Shown here in pieces: positions 37,711-45,473 of a DNA stretch of 48,035 nt. Below the pieces are notes generated by a model, which had not been told where the DNA came from, did not search any database, and was given only the letters and a program-made list of their open reading frames with translations. The stretch comes from Enterococcus columbae. Lineage in GTDB: Bacteria > Bacillota > Bacilli > Lactobacillales > Enterococcaceae. The stretch is from contig DYWZ01000026.1 of the NCBI GenBank assembly GCA_020742395.1, positions 1-48,035 on the forward strand. Direction: 5' to 3'. Made by a program: the position numbers and the translations under genes. How positions within the stretch are numbered: position 1 is the first letter of the stretch; every line of letters begins with the position of its first letter.

Positions 37711-38147
37711 TCTTTACCTATATGCTCACTTTGTAAAGCTGTCATATTAAATATTTATAAAGCTGATGATAGTTACTATCAAAACTTATTAGGTACTTCA
37801 TTTATTAATCCAACGACTGGCGAAGTAGTATTAAAAGGAGATAAAGTGTCTAATCCAAGTAAACCAAAAGAAACCACGCAAGTGAAGAGACAACTACTGT
37901 AACAATGGAAGTACCAACAACCGAAAAAAATAATCTACCAAATATAGGTAGTCAAACGGGAAATGTACAACCAACAACTGTTGTTACTCCAACTACAGCA
38001 GCGAATAAACCTGAAGTTGTAAAATCAACTAATCAAGCGATGTTACCAAAAACTGGTACACAATCAAATTTTAGTGTAATGGTATTAGGATTGGGTATTT
38101 TAGGCCTAGCGTTCCTAGGATTGAAACGTCAACGCAAAATGAAATAA
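37711..38147 (+). pseudogene. C-terminal relic of an LPXTG cell-wall-anchored protein
   Basis: No start: the open frame emerges from a TAG at 37708. It reads ..NIYKADDSYYQNLLGTSF, INPTTGEVVLKGDK.. then goes out of frame near 37880 (..QVKRQLL stop), continuing one base out as TTTVTMEVPTTEKNN to a Thr/Pro-rich stalk. The sorting signal is complete: LPKTG (38043-38057), hydrophobic helix and KRQRKMK tail. So both the N-terminal part and the frame are lost. The gap 37595-37710 shows nothing else. Confidence 0.75.
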
Positions 38148-38167
38148 AATGTAAATAAGTCAGCTGA

Positions 38168-38208
38168 GCACCTAAAAATAGACTTTATCTATTTTTAGGT
38201 GCTTTTTT
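38168..38208 (+). terminator. Rho-independent terminator
   Basis: 14-bp stem GCACCTAAAAATAG / CTATTTTTAGGTGC, then six T; follows the LPXTG relic. Confidence 0.9.
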
Positions 38209-38416
38209 GTATGGAAAATGGGAGTAGATCAATTAAAATACTAAATAATTAAAGAAAAGTTCTAGATATTCTTTTTTTTAGAAAAGTTTTCTGTATAATA
38301 AAAAAAGGGTAACTATGGATTTTTAATCTAGATAAGTATGTTTTTGAAAGCTTCATAGAAGTAAATATTTTTGTAAAATATCATTATGAATATACAGTCT
38401 GAAAGTGGTGATAGCA

Positions 38417-39190
38417 ATGATTGACTTACATTGTCATATTTTACCAGGCATAGATGATGGTGCCCAAACGATTGAAGATAGTTTAGAAATGGCGCGTTAT
38501 GCAGTTGATCAAGGTATTACACATATCTTGTGTACGCCCCATCATAATAATGGCAAATACGAAAACTCAAAAGCACAGATTGTTCCGTTAGTTGCGCAAT
38601 TACAAGAAGTGTTGGATGAAAAACAAATTCCAATAATACTTCTAGAAGGCCAAGAAGTTCGCATAACGGATTTTTTGCTGGATGATTTACGAGCTAATCG
38701 TTTAGTATTTACCGATTTATCTGATACATATTTATTGTTGGAATTACCAAGCAATCGTATTCCTGAATATACTGAATCGATATGTTATCAATTACGTTCT
38801 TTAGGAAAAGTACCAGTTATTGTACATCCAGAAAGAAATGCTGGATTTATCGAAGAGCCCAATAAATTAATTGACTTTTTAGACATGGGTTGCTTAGCAC
38901 AATTAACAGCGCCTAGCTACGTTGGTGTTTTTGGTAAAAAAATTCAAAAAACTGCCAAGCAAATGGTAGAAAATCATCTTGTTCAAATGGTTGCCTCTGA
39001 TGCGCATGGGATTCATAAGCGGAATTTTTATTTAAAAGAGGCATATCAAGCAATTGAAAAAGATTTTGGAATCGAATTAGTTCAACAAATGCAGCAAGTG
39101 GCTAAAGATTTAGTAAATGGGGATATTGTGAGCTTTCCTGATTATCAAGAAATCAAACCAAGTCGATTTAATTGGTTTCGCCAAAAATAG
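38417..39190 (+). CDS. cpsB: Tyrosine-protein phosphatase CpsB/YwqE (PHP family)
   Basis: 257 residues. Metal-binding MIDLHCHILPGIDDGA, then CTPHHN, EGQEVR, VIVHPERN and VASDAHG: the full PHP set of His and Asp ligands. It dephosphorylates the tyrosine cluster of the CpsD kinase encoded in the same operon. ATG 38417 gives the standard MIDLHCH start; the two GTG just upstream belong to a weak SD. A TATAAT at 38294-38299 may be its promoter, but no good -35 is seen. Confidence 0.88.
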   Translation: MIDLHCHILPGIDDGAQTIEDSLEMARYAVDQGITHILCTPHHNNGKYENSKAQIVPLVAQLQEVLDEKQIPIILLEGQEVRITDFLLDDLRANRLVFTDLSDTYLLLELPSNRIPEYTESICYQLRSLGKVPVIVHPERNAGFIEEPNKLIDFLDMGCLAQLTAPSYVGVFGKKIQKTAKQMVENHLVQMVASDAHGIHKRNFYLKEAYQAIEKDFGIELVQQMQQVAKDLVNGDIVSFPDYQEIKPSRFNWFRQK

Positions 39191-39227
39191 GCTAAATTTA
39201 AGAATATAGGTTATAGGAGGAGAAAGT

Positions 39228-40007
39228 GTGCAGTCTAAGCGATTTAAGTATTTTATCTTGCTACTATTAATCGTAGCTTCTATGGCAATTATTTTCTTTG
39301 GTCGTCAAATCAGCCAAAAGAAAAATTACGAGCAGCGGTTAGAATCCGTAAATGTTACGATGAAAAGTGAAAAGTCAAGACTTAACAATTTACATGATTC
39401 AGTTAATCAGCTATTTGTCAGTCCTGAATCTCATCTTTTAAACAGTGGGGTTACTATGGATCAGCTGGAGGATTTACGTACAAATGTGAATGCAGTTAAA
39501 ACAACAGCGGATGATTTTCAAATCAAGGAAGTGGATTTTCCTCAAAAAATGGCTAAGGTTCACCAACAAAAGAAAGCTGTTTTAAAAAAGCTGGATGAAG
39601 CTCTTGTTGAATGCAATCTCCAAGATAAAATTAACAATCTTTTCCAACCAGAAAATGTTAATTGGCAAACGCTCAATCCTTTAGCAGTAATTCAATTAAA
39701 TAATCAACAAGCTGCAATCAATGAGATTAATGAACAATTGGCAGTAATACCAGCTAATGATTGGTTGGATTTGGCTAAAAATTACCTCAATATTGCCACT
39801 GATCAAACCAATCAAATTGCCGGTTCACTTGATTTGTTAAATAAATTAGCGCCTAATGGACAATTAGCGCCAGATGCGACGAGTGAAGAGTATCAACAAT
39901 TGGTTAATAGCTTATATAGCATTAATAATGATAACTTAGCTAATCAATTATCACAAAAAGCACGCGAGGTTGCTGATCAGCTTCGTGCAGCTGGAAAAAT
40001 GACATAA
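39228..40007 (+). CDS. Membrane-anchored coiled-coil protein, unknown, in the capsule-type operon
   Basis: 259 residues. GTG start with AGGAGG 8 bases before it. An N-terminal helix (FILLLLIVASMAIIFFG) anchors a ~230-residue, largely helical extracytoplasmic region rich in Asn, Gln and Leu. It contains no domain I recognise. It sits between cpsB and cpsC with short gaps, a position not filled by a known gene in standard cps operons, so a role in polysaccharide assembly or in sensing is inferred. Confidence 0.65.
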   Translation: MQSKRFKYFILLLLIVASMAIIFFGRQISQKKNYEQRLESVNVTMKSEKSRLNNLHDSVNQLFVSPESHLLNSGVTMDQLEDLRTNVNAVKTTADDFQIKEVDFPQKMAKVHQQKKAVLKKLDEALVECNLQDKINNLFQPENVNWQTLNPLAVIQLNNQQAAINEINEQLAVIPANDWLDLAKNYLNIATDQTNQIAGSLDLLNKLAPNGQLAPDATSEEYQQLVNSLYSINNDNLANQLSQKAREVADQLRAAGKMT

Positions 40008-40027
40008 TTTAAAGGAGTTTTAGCAGA

Positions 40028-40831
40028 ATGGAAGTAGAAGAAACACTGGATTTAAAGGATATTTTCCTGATTATTAAAAAGCATTTTTTTACCATTGTTT
40101 TATGTATGTTTATTGGTCTAGGCTTAGCAGGAGCTTTAACTTTCTTTGTAATCACCCCAAAGTATAGCTCACAAGCTCAATTGGTCGTTACTTTACCACA
40201 AACTGAAAATACCAATAGTAATGATGTCAATGTGAATTTGCAGATGATTAATACTTATAAGAATTTGATTAAAGGCGACTTGATCTTAAATAAGGTGAAA
40301 GATCAAATGGAATCCAATTACAATATCAAATTATCTGTGAAAGAAATCAATGATGCCATCGATGTAGTTCAAAATGAAAATTCTTTGATGTTCTCATTAG
40401 TGGCGAATTCAGATAACGCCTTGACGGCAGAACGTTTAGCCAATACAACAGCATCGATCTTTAAGGATACGGTTAAAGATGTCTTAGGAGAAAGTGTTGA
40501 TAAGATTTCAATCATTTCAAATGCGACCGTTCAAAATACACCAGTTTCGCCAAACCATATGCGTAATTTAGCCATTGGGGTTTTAGCGGGCATAATTGTC
40601 GGAGTTGGATTATCCTTTGCCTTTGAATTATTGGATCGTACCGTTAAATCAAGTAAATTTGTTCGTGATGAGTTAGAATTGACGATTTTAGGAACCATTC
40701 CACAACTTTCTGCAAAGGAATTGCAAGATAATACGCGTAAAGTAGCGCGTATTCCACAAGTACAACCGTCAGCAGCTAGAACAGCTTCAGAAGGTGCGGC
40801 GAGTCAACGTCGTTCAAGAAGTCGAGTGTAG
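40028..40831 (+). CDS. cpsC: Polysaccharide co-polymerase CpsC (Wzz family), kinase activator
   Basis: 267 residues. Membrane helix 1 (about 18-40), an extracytoplasmic part, then NTPVSPNHMRNLAIGVLAGI leading into helix 2 (about 178-200), the Pro-rich Wzz signature. The cytoplasmic tail is basic (SQRRSRSRV). Activates the tyrosine kinase CpsD and sets chain length. The tail after helix 2 is longer than usual. RBS AAAGGAG. 9 bases before cpsD. Confidence 0.85.
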   Translation: MEVEETLDLKDIFLIIKKHFFTIVLCMFIGLGLAGALTFFVITPKYSSQAQLVVTLPQTENTNSNDVNVNLQMINTYKNLIKGDLILNKVKDQMESNYNIKLSVKEINDAIDVVQNENSLMFSLVANSDNALTAERLANTTASIFKDTVKDVLGESVDKISIISNATVQNTPVSPNHMRNLAIGVLAGIIVGVGLSFAFELLDRTVKSSKFVRDELELTILGTIPQLSAKELQDNTRKVARIPQVQPSAARTASEGAASQRRSRSRV

Positions 40832-40840
40832 GAGGCAATT

Positions 40841-41551
40841 ATGGCTAAAGAAAAAAATAAAAAGAATCAAAATTCAGTAACTAAACCGGTAAATTTGATT
40901 ACCTTACTTAATCCCAATTCGCCAATTTCTGAACAATACCGTACGATTCGTACTAACTTGCAGTTTGCGGTTTCTGGGGATGAGAAGTTACGTAGCATTG
41001 TGGTGGTTTCATCTGGCCCAGGTGAAGGAAAATCGACTTCAGCGGCTAATTTAGCTGTTGTCTTTGCCCAAGCAGGTAAACGCGTGCTTTTGGTGGATGC
41101 GGATATGCGTAAGCCAACTGTTCATAAAACATTTGGTTTAAGTAATGAAGCGGGGTTAAGTACCTTGATTAGTGGACAAGCTCCTGTTCAAGAATTAGTT
41201 GCGACGACCGAAATTGATCGGTTATCGGTATTGGTTAGTGGGCCGACACCGCCAAACCCAGCTGAATTATTAAACTCTCGTCGGATGAATCAAATCATTG
41301 AAGAAATGTATCATTACTTTGATTTAGTTATTTTTGATTTACCACCAGTTTTAACTGTGGCAGACGGTCTAATTATGGCGGCTAAAACAGATGGAACAGT
41401 TCTGGTGGTTCGTGAAGATAAGACCAGTAAAGAAGGCGCGATTGAGGCAAAACGTCGCTTACAAGGGGCCAAGGCACGGATTTTAGGGGCCATTTATAAT
41501 GGTGCTTCCCAAAGTGCAGAAAGTGATTATTACTATTACTCTGGGAAATAG
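40841..41551 (+). CDS. cpsD: Tyrosine-protein kinase CpsD (BY-kinase)
   Basis: 236 residues. Walker A SSGPGEGKSTSAANLAVV, Walker A' VLLVDADMRKPT, Walker B VIFDLPPVL, and a C-terminal tyrosine cluster SDYYYYSGK that is autophosphorylated. Works as CpsC-CpsD pair under the phosphatase CpsB to control polysaccharide export and length. RBS GGAGG 7 bases before the ATG. Confidence 0.92.
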   Translation: MAKEKNKKNQNSVTKPVNLITLLNPNSPISEQYRTIRTNLQFAVSGDEKLRSIVVVSSGPGEGKSTSAANLAVVFAQAGKRVLLVDADMRKPTVHKTFGLSNEAGLSTLISGQAPVQELVATTEIDRLSVLVSGPTPPNPAELLNSRRMNQIIEEMYHYFDLVIFDLPPVLTVADGLIMAAKTDGTVLVVREDKTSKEGAIEAKRRLQGAKARILGAIYNGASQSAESDYYYYSGK

Positions 41552-41600
41552 AGTTAATAGTTTTGATTATTGTTAAATGTGTTAATAGGAGCTGAGAGCT

Positions 41601-42527
41601 TTGAAAAGAAAGAAAAGTATTTGGAAAACAATTTTAATCACTGTAGGTGCTTTGTTGCTTGCTTTAGTTGTGATTTCGGGTGGGATTTTAGCTTTTGCCT
41701 ATCATGATTTTTCTGAAAATGTTCAAAAAACTTATGAACCAGTCAAAAGACAGGAAGATAGTAAAACAAAAGCAGCTAATTTGTCTGATAAACAACCCTT
41801 TTCTGTATTACTATTAGGAATCGATACTGGGGCGTTTAATCGCTATGGACAAGGTCGTTCGGATTCAATTATGGTAGTAACTGTTAATCCAACCAAAAAA
41901 CAAACAACAGTAGTCAGCATTGCTCGTGATACTTATGTGGATATTGTTGGTCATGGAACGCAAGATAAAATCAACCACGCCTATGCTTTTGGTGGGGCTG
42001 CGATGTCGATGGATACAGTCCAAAAATATCTAGATATCCCCATTCAGCATTATGTGACTATGAATATGCGAGCAATTAAAGATTTAGTAGATGTAATTGG
42101 TGGCATAGAAGTAGAGAATGATTTAGCTTTTGAAAATAGTGGATTTACATTTAATCAAGGAAAAATTTCATTGAATGGTGACCAAACACTGGCATTTACA
42201 CGGATGCGTTATGATGATCCACGAGGAGATTATGGTCGCCAAGAACGGCAACGAATGGTAGTAAAAGCCGTTGCTGAAAAATTCTTGAGTGTCTATGGTG
42301 TAAGTAAATATCGTGAAATTTTACAAGCATTATCAGAGAATATGAAAACTGATTTGGATCAAAATGCTGTTCAACAAATCATGATGAATTACCGTGATGC
42401 ATTTAATAATGTAAAAATGGATCAATTACAGGGAACTGGATTTATGAAAGATGGCATCTCTTATCAATCGGTCAGCCCTGAAGAATTACAAAGAGTTCAG
42501 CAGGAATTAAAAGATCAATTAGCATAA
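41601..42527 (+). CDS. LytR-CpsA-Psr (LCP) family ligase
   Basis: 308 residues. An N-terminal membrane helix (about 8-32) and the LCP domain: VLLLGIDTGAF, GRSDSIMVVTVNP, VSIARDTYVDI, KINHAYAFGG, GGIEVEND and TRMRYDDPRGDYGRQERQR carry the Arg and Asp residues that bind the polyprenyl pyrophosphate. LCP proteins attach capsule or teichoic polymers to peptidoglycan. TTG start at 41601 with AGGAG 9 bases before it. Last gene of the operon; a terminator follows. Confidence 0.9.
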   Translation: MKRKKSIWKTILITVGALLLALVVISGGILAFAYHDFSENVQKTYEPVKRQEDSKTKAANLSDKQPFSVLLLGIDTGAFNRYGQGRSDSIMVVTVNPTKKQTTVVSIARDTYVDIVGHGTQDKINHAYAFGGAAMSMDTVQKYLDIPIQHYVTMNMRAIKDLVDVIGGIEVENDLAFENSGFTFNQGKISLNGDQTLAFTRMRYDDPRGDYGRQERQRMVVKAVAEKFLSVYGVSKYREILQALSENMKTDLDQNAVQQIMMNYRDAFNNVKMDQLQGTGFMKDGISYQSVSPEELQRVQQELKDQLA

Positions 42528-42534
42528 GACAATG

Positions 42535-42579
42535 AAAGTCAACCGGACTGATTTAAGTGCACGGTTGACTTTCTTTTTT
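42535..42579 (+). terminator. Terminator of the cpsB-LCP operon
   Basis: 11-bp stem GAAAGTCAACC / GGTTGACTTTC, then TTTTTT. It ends the operon without any glycosyltransferase gene. Confidence 0.9.
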
Positions 42580-42627
42580 AAGGGATTGATAAATTGACTA
42601 ATACGGATTGTTTAAATCAGGTATCTT

Positions 42628-42656
42628 TTGTTATTTTGTATGCTTTGTGCTACAAT
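42628..42656 (+). promoter_or_regulatory. Promoter of the zinc-ribbon membrane protein gene
   Basis: TTGTTA (42628-42633), 17 bp ending in TGC, then TACAAT (42651-42656): an extended -10, 39 bases before the start codon. Confidence 0.55.
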
Positions 42657-42695
42657 CAAGCCAAGTAATGATTGTCAATGATGAGGTGAAAGAAA

Positions 42696-43715
42696 ATGAA
42701 AATATGTCCACATTGTGAATATCCAATTGATGAAAATACACAGTTTTGTCCTTATTGTGGGAAGGAACAAACTGTATCAGAAGAGCATTTAGTAGATGAG
42801 AAACTAAATGAAGCAACAATTTCAACAGTAACAGATTCAACGTCTACAGATTCTAGCACTATCTCACAAGAAAATCATCAAGAAGTACTATCAAGTGAAT
42901 CAGAAGTTGAAAATCCAGAGGGGAAAGAGATGATTTCACCAATCAATTCTTCTGAGGTTAAGCAGTCTACTGATGATGCTGATCATCCTCAAATGCAAGA
43001 AAAGAAAGTAGAAGCAAGTGACGAAGATGAAATGAGTGACTTCGATTTATTAAAACCACATGTTGCTCACATAAAAGGCTATTTTTCACAGTTAGGTCAA
43101 ACCATGATTCATCCACCTTTAGAAAAAACAGAGGCAAATCCATGGCTAGGCATCATTAACTTTGTTTTAATTGCCTTGTTTTATGCCTTAGCTCTATCCA
43201 GATTTGTTGGTCAGGTCTTTTCTAGTATCTTTAATTCATTTGGACATTATGGTGTGTATTTTATCCAAGATTTACGACCGTTTCCATTTTTCTTTGGCTT
43301 TTTAATTGGGATTGTTTTATTACAATTGGTTGCTGTATTAATCTATTGGGGCTTTGCCTTTGGGATTATGCACGAAGAAATGAGTTTTCAACAGGCCTTT
43401 AATCGGATTTTTGCACCACTAAGTTTATTAGTACCGATTAGTTTACTGGCGTTCTTATTTACTTTAGTTGGTGGCTTAATCTCAGCTTTTGGCTTTTTAC
43501 TAATACTGCTCCATTTTGCTTTTATCCATTACAGCTTTCATGCCAATATCTGGTTAGTTGAAAATCCACGTAAACACAATCGCTTTTACATTACTTTAAT
43601 TCCGGTTGTTTTATATGTCTTTGCGTCGATAATCATCATGCAATTTCTCATGCATTTTCTCCTCATGCACGCCCAACTCCAAGACATCCTACAACAAATC
43701 TTCAACAGGTATTAA
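42696..43715 (+). CDS. Zinc-ribbon membrane protein, unknown function
   Basis: 339 residues. N-terminal zinc ribbon CPHC..CPYC (Cys 5, 8, 18, 21 by count of the motif), then a ~100-residue acidic Ser/Thr/Glu linker, then about five membrane helices (~150-335) of the Yip1-like kind. GAGGTGAAAG precedes ATG 42696. Similar zinc-ribbon membrane proteins are common in lactic acid bacteria without known role. The hairpin array begins 2 bases after its stop, so it may be the 3' UTR of this gene. Confidence 0.7.
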   Translation: MKICPHCEYPIDENTQFCPYCGKEQTVSEEHLVDEKLNEATISTVTDSTSTDSSTISQENHQEVLSSESEVENPEGKEMISPINSSEVKQSTDDADHPQMQEKKVEASDEDEMSDFDLLKPHVAHIKGYFSQLGQTMIHPPLEKTEANPWLGIINFVLIALFYALALSRFVGQVFSSIFNSFGHYGVYFIQDLRPFPFFFGFLIGIVLLQLVAVLIYWGFAFGIMHEEMSFQQAFNRIFAPLSLLVPISLLAFLFTLVGGLISAFGFLLILLHFAFIHYSFHANIWLVENPRKHNRFYITLIPVVLYVFASIIIMQFLMHFLLMHAQLQDILQQIFNRY

Positions 43716-43716
43716 C

Positions 43717-43853
43717 AAGGATGTGAAGTAGCTCGTTTAGACATGAGAAAATTCGAGTGTTACTCTCCATTGAGAAAATCAGAAAAGTGTTGAGATTTTC
43801 TCAATGAAGAGGCGAATTTTCGGCATGTCTAGCTACTGAACACAGATTACACC
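43717..43853. repeat. Hairpin unit 1 (subtype A)
   Basis: Paired arms from outside in: AGTAGCT / AGCTACT, AGACATG / CATGTCT, GAAAATTCG / CGAATTTTC, CATTGAGAAAATC / GATTTTCTCAATG. Ends ACACAGATTACACC. Confidence 0.8.
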
Positions 43854-43986
43854 AAAGATGTCTAGCAAGTTGATTAGCTACGAGAAAATAAGTACTAACG
43901 TGGTGGAATATCGATTGTCTTTAAAGATATTCTACACCACGCTAGCTTATTTTCCGAGTAGCTATTTGCTAGACACAGATTACCCC
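43854..43986. repeat. Hairpin unit 2 (subtype B)
   Basis: Paired arms: TGTCTAGCAA / TTGCTAGACA, AGCTAC / GTAGCT, GAAAATAAG / CTTATTTTC, CGTGGTG / CACCACG plus AATATC / GATATT. Ends ACACAGATTACCCC. Confidence 0.8.
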
Positions 43987-44121
43987 AAGGATGTGAAGTG
44001 AATTGAACAGCCACGAGAAAATTCGAGTGTTACTCGCCGATTGAAAAATGGAAGAATTTAATTTTTTTTCAATCGGTGAGTCAAATTTTCCGAGTGGCTA
44101 TTCACTTTACACAGATTATCC
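43987..44121. repeat. Hairpin unit 3 (subtype A)
   Basis: Paired arms: AGTGAA / TTCACT, AGCCAC / GTGGCT, GAAAATT / AATTTTC, ACTC-CCGATTG / CAATCGG-GAGT extended by A/T pairs. Ends ACACAGATTATCC. Confidence 0.8.
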
Positions 44122-44269
44122 AAGGATGTGAAGCGAGTTGATTAACTTCGAGCAAATAAGTACAGTCTGGCAGAAAAATCCGTAGTTTTAAAGATTTTCC
44201 TTGCCAGACAGTCTTATTTGACGAAGGAGTTCCTCGCTAATCAAAACAAAAAATTAGCAAATTATCCCC
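44122..44269. repeat. Hairpin unit 4 (subtype B, altered 3' flank)
   Basis: Paired arms: AGCGAG / CTCGCT, AACTTCG / CGAAG-AGTT, CAAATAAG / CTTATTTG, GTCTGGCA / TGCCAGAC with GAAAAATC / GATTTTCC. The usual ACACAGATTACC flank is replaced by AAATTATCCCC, which doubles as the arm of the terminator that follows. Confidence 0.75.
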
Positions 44270-44304
44270 ATTAGTGAGGAGCTAATGGGGATGATTTGCT
44301 TTTA
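44256..44304 (+). terminator. Terminator-like hairpin closing the repeat array
   Basis: 19-bp stem with one mismatch, AGCAAATTATCCCCATTAG (44256-44274) / 44282-44300, then TTTT. It would end a transcript of the zinc-ribbon gene that runs through the array. Confidence 0.75.
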
Positions 44305-44307
44305 ATA

Positions 44308-44461
44308 CAAAAAACATCCCGATACAGGATGTTTACTGATAAGTATGATAAGACACCAAGCGAAAAGTAGGATGATTGGATAAAAGCGATTCAAACTAAG
44401 CGATTAGTTTGGCTCACTTGGTGCCTTATATAAGCATTTGCTTATAGATGGAAATCCATCC
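44308..44461 (-). ncRNA. Candidate small RNA on the minus strand
   Basis: Minus-strand promoter: TTTACA (44496-44491), 17 bp ending TGC, TAATCT (44473-44468). Then, from about 44461: hairpin GATGG / CCATC, hairpin TATAAGCA / TGCTTATA, and a large domain closed by ATAAGGCACCAAG / CTTGGTGTCTTAT (44429-44417, 44360-44348) enclosing CAAACTAA / TTAGTTTG. A terminator (AAACATCC / GGATGTTT plus U-run, 44334-44308) ends it. Length ~155 nt, no protein frame. Class not recognised. Confidence 0.45.
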
Positions 44462-44496
44462 TTTAAAAGATTAGCACAAAAGTTTTTCTTTGTAAA

Positions 44497-44682
44497 CAAA
44501 CATTTATTATTTTAATATATTTTAATTATCTATTTACCAATATTATCCTTTAGTAATTATAGTTATAACAATTATTGAAAACGAAGACATGAATAACAAT
44601 TCGATGAGATTTCATCTACTAAAAAAAGTTAAATAGATGACTTGTGTGATAAATACAAACTATCACGTACCAAACAACCTAT
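44497..44682. other. AT-rich intergenic stretch before the C26 gene
   Basis: Very AT-rich (44500-44680). No gene, hairpin with U-run or known motif seen apart from the flanking promoters. Confidence 0.5.
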
Positions 44683-44711
44683 TTGACAGTCGGTGAACCC
44701 CTTTTTATAAT
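44683..44711 (+). promoter_or_regulatory. Consensus sigma-A promoter
   Basis: TTGACA (44683-44688), 17 bp, TATAAT (44706-44711), a perfect match to both consensus boxes. Drives the C26 peptidase and probably the lipoprotein after it. Confidence 0.85.
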
Positions 44712-44749
44712 CAAAGCTACATTATCCATGAACTGGGGGGTGAGGGAAA

Positions 44750-45457
44750 ATGAGTCAATCAATTATAGGCATTGCTGGCAATATGATTCATGATGCTGGG
44801 GAAACTCTGTATCATTTACCAGTCAGTTATATACCACAAGGATACATAGAAGCAGTGCAAAAAGCAGGAGGGATTCCTTTGGTACTACCAATCGGTCAAC
44901 CTGAATTTGCTAAAACATACATACAACAAATTGATAAATTAATCTTAGCTGGTGGTCAAGATATCCATCCAAAATACTATGGACAGGCAGAAAGCGAGGA
45001 TAGCCGCTATTTAATTTGTCGCGATCAATTCGAATTAGCCTTAATCGAGGAAGCGTTACGTCAAGGGAAGCCTATTTTTGCAGTTTGTCGTGGCATGCAA
45101 CTATTAAATGTTTATTTTGGTGGCAGTCTTTATCAAGATATTGAAGATTTAACGCCTGTAAACCATATGCAAAACCCCATTCCAAGAGAAGAGCCAAGCC
45201 ATGATTTACTGATGGAAAATAGTAGTTTTCTCTATCCGATTTATGGTAAAAAAGCTAAAGTAAATTCTTTCCATCATCAAGCGGTGAAAACAGTTGGGCA
45301 ATCACTTACTGTGACAGCCCAATGTTCAGATGGGATTGTTGAAGCGATTGAAAATAAAAAACAACGGATTTTAGGGGTTCAATGGCATCCGGATTTTGCT
45401 TATAGCCAACAAGAAAAAGAACAAGCGGTCTTTGAATATGTAGTCAATCAATTATAA
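44750..45457 (+). CDS. Class I glutamine amidotransferase-like gamma-glutamyl hydrolase (peptidase C26)
   Basis: 235 residues. Nucleophile Cys in AVCRGMQLLN (about 107), GGSLYQDI, and the catalytic His-x-Glu replaced by WHPDF near the C-terminus (Asp in the third place), as in the C26/PuuD group. ILAGGQDIHPKYYG is the family's oxyanion region. It cleaves gamma-glutamyl amide bonds. It has a strong promoter and SD GGGGGTGAGGG, and it is 16 bases before the oligopeptide-binding protein, suggesting they act on the same imported peptides. Confidence 0.85.
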   Translation: MSQSIIGIAGNMIHDAGETLYHLPVSYIPQGYIEAVQKAGGIPLVLPIGQPEFAKTYIQQIDKLILAGGQDIHPKYYGQAESEDSRYLICRDQFELALIEEALRQGKPIFAVCRGMQLLNVYFGGSLYQDIEDLTPVNHMQNPIPREEPSHDLLMENSSFLYPIYGKKAKVNSFHHQAVKTVGQSLTVTAQCSDGIVEAIENKKQRILGVQWHPDFAYSQQEKEQAVFEYVVNQL

Positions 45458-45473
45458 GAGAGGATGTAGAAAA

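Larger units (their letters stand above)
43717..44269. repeat. Tandem array of four long imperfect-hairpin units, period about 135 bp
   Basis: Four head-to-tail units, 43717-43853, 43854-43986, 43987-44121 and 44122-44269. Each begins AAGGATGTGAAG (unit 2: AAAGATGTCTAG), and units 1-3 end ACACAGATTAC(A/C)CC or ACACAGATTATCC. Inside, almost the entire unit is self-complementary, with 3-4 stacked helices at the same relative places, though the stem sequences differ. Units 1 and 3 share GAGAAAATTCGAGTGTTACTC; units 2 and 4 share AAATAAGTAC, so two subtypes alternate. No open frame of significance. It could act as folded RNA in a 3' UTR, as single-stranded DNA hairpins, or as a mobile repeat family. 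Confidence 0.85.

Noticed and set aside
43717..44269. Hairpin array as a CRISPR array
   Set aside because: The period is ~135 bp, the 'spacers' are themselves self-complementary and related to each other, and no cas genes are present.
43717..44269. Hairpin array as integron attC sites
   Set aside because: The imperfect hairpins recall attC, but there are no cassettes between them, no GTTRRRY/RYYYAAC ends and no integrase in the window.
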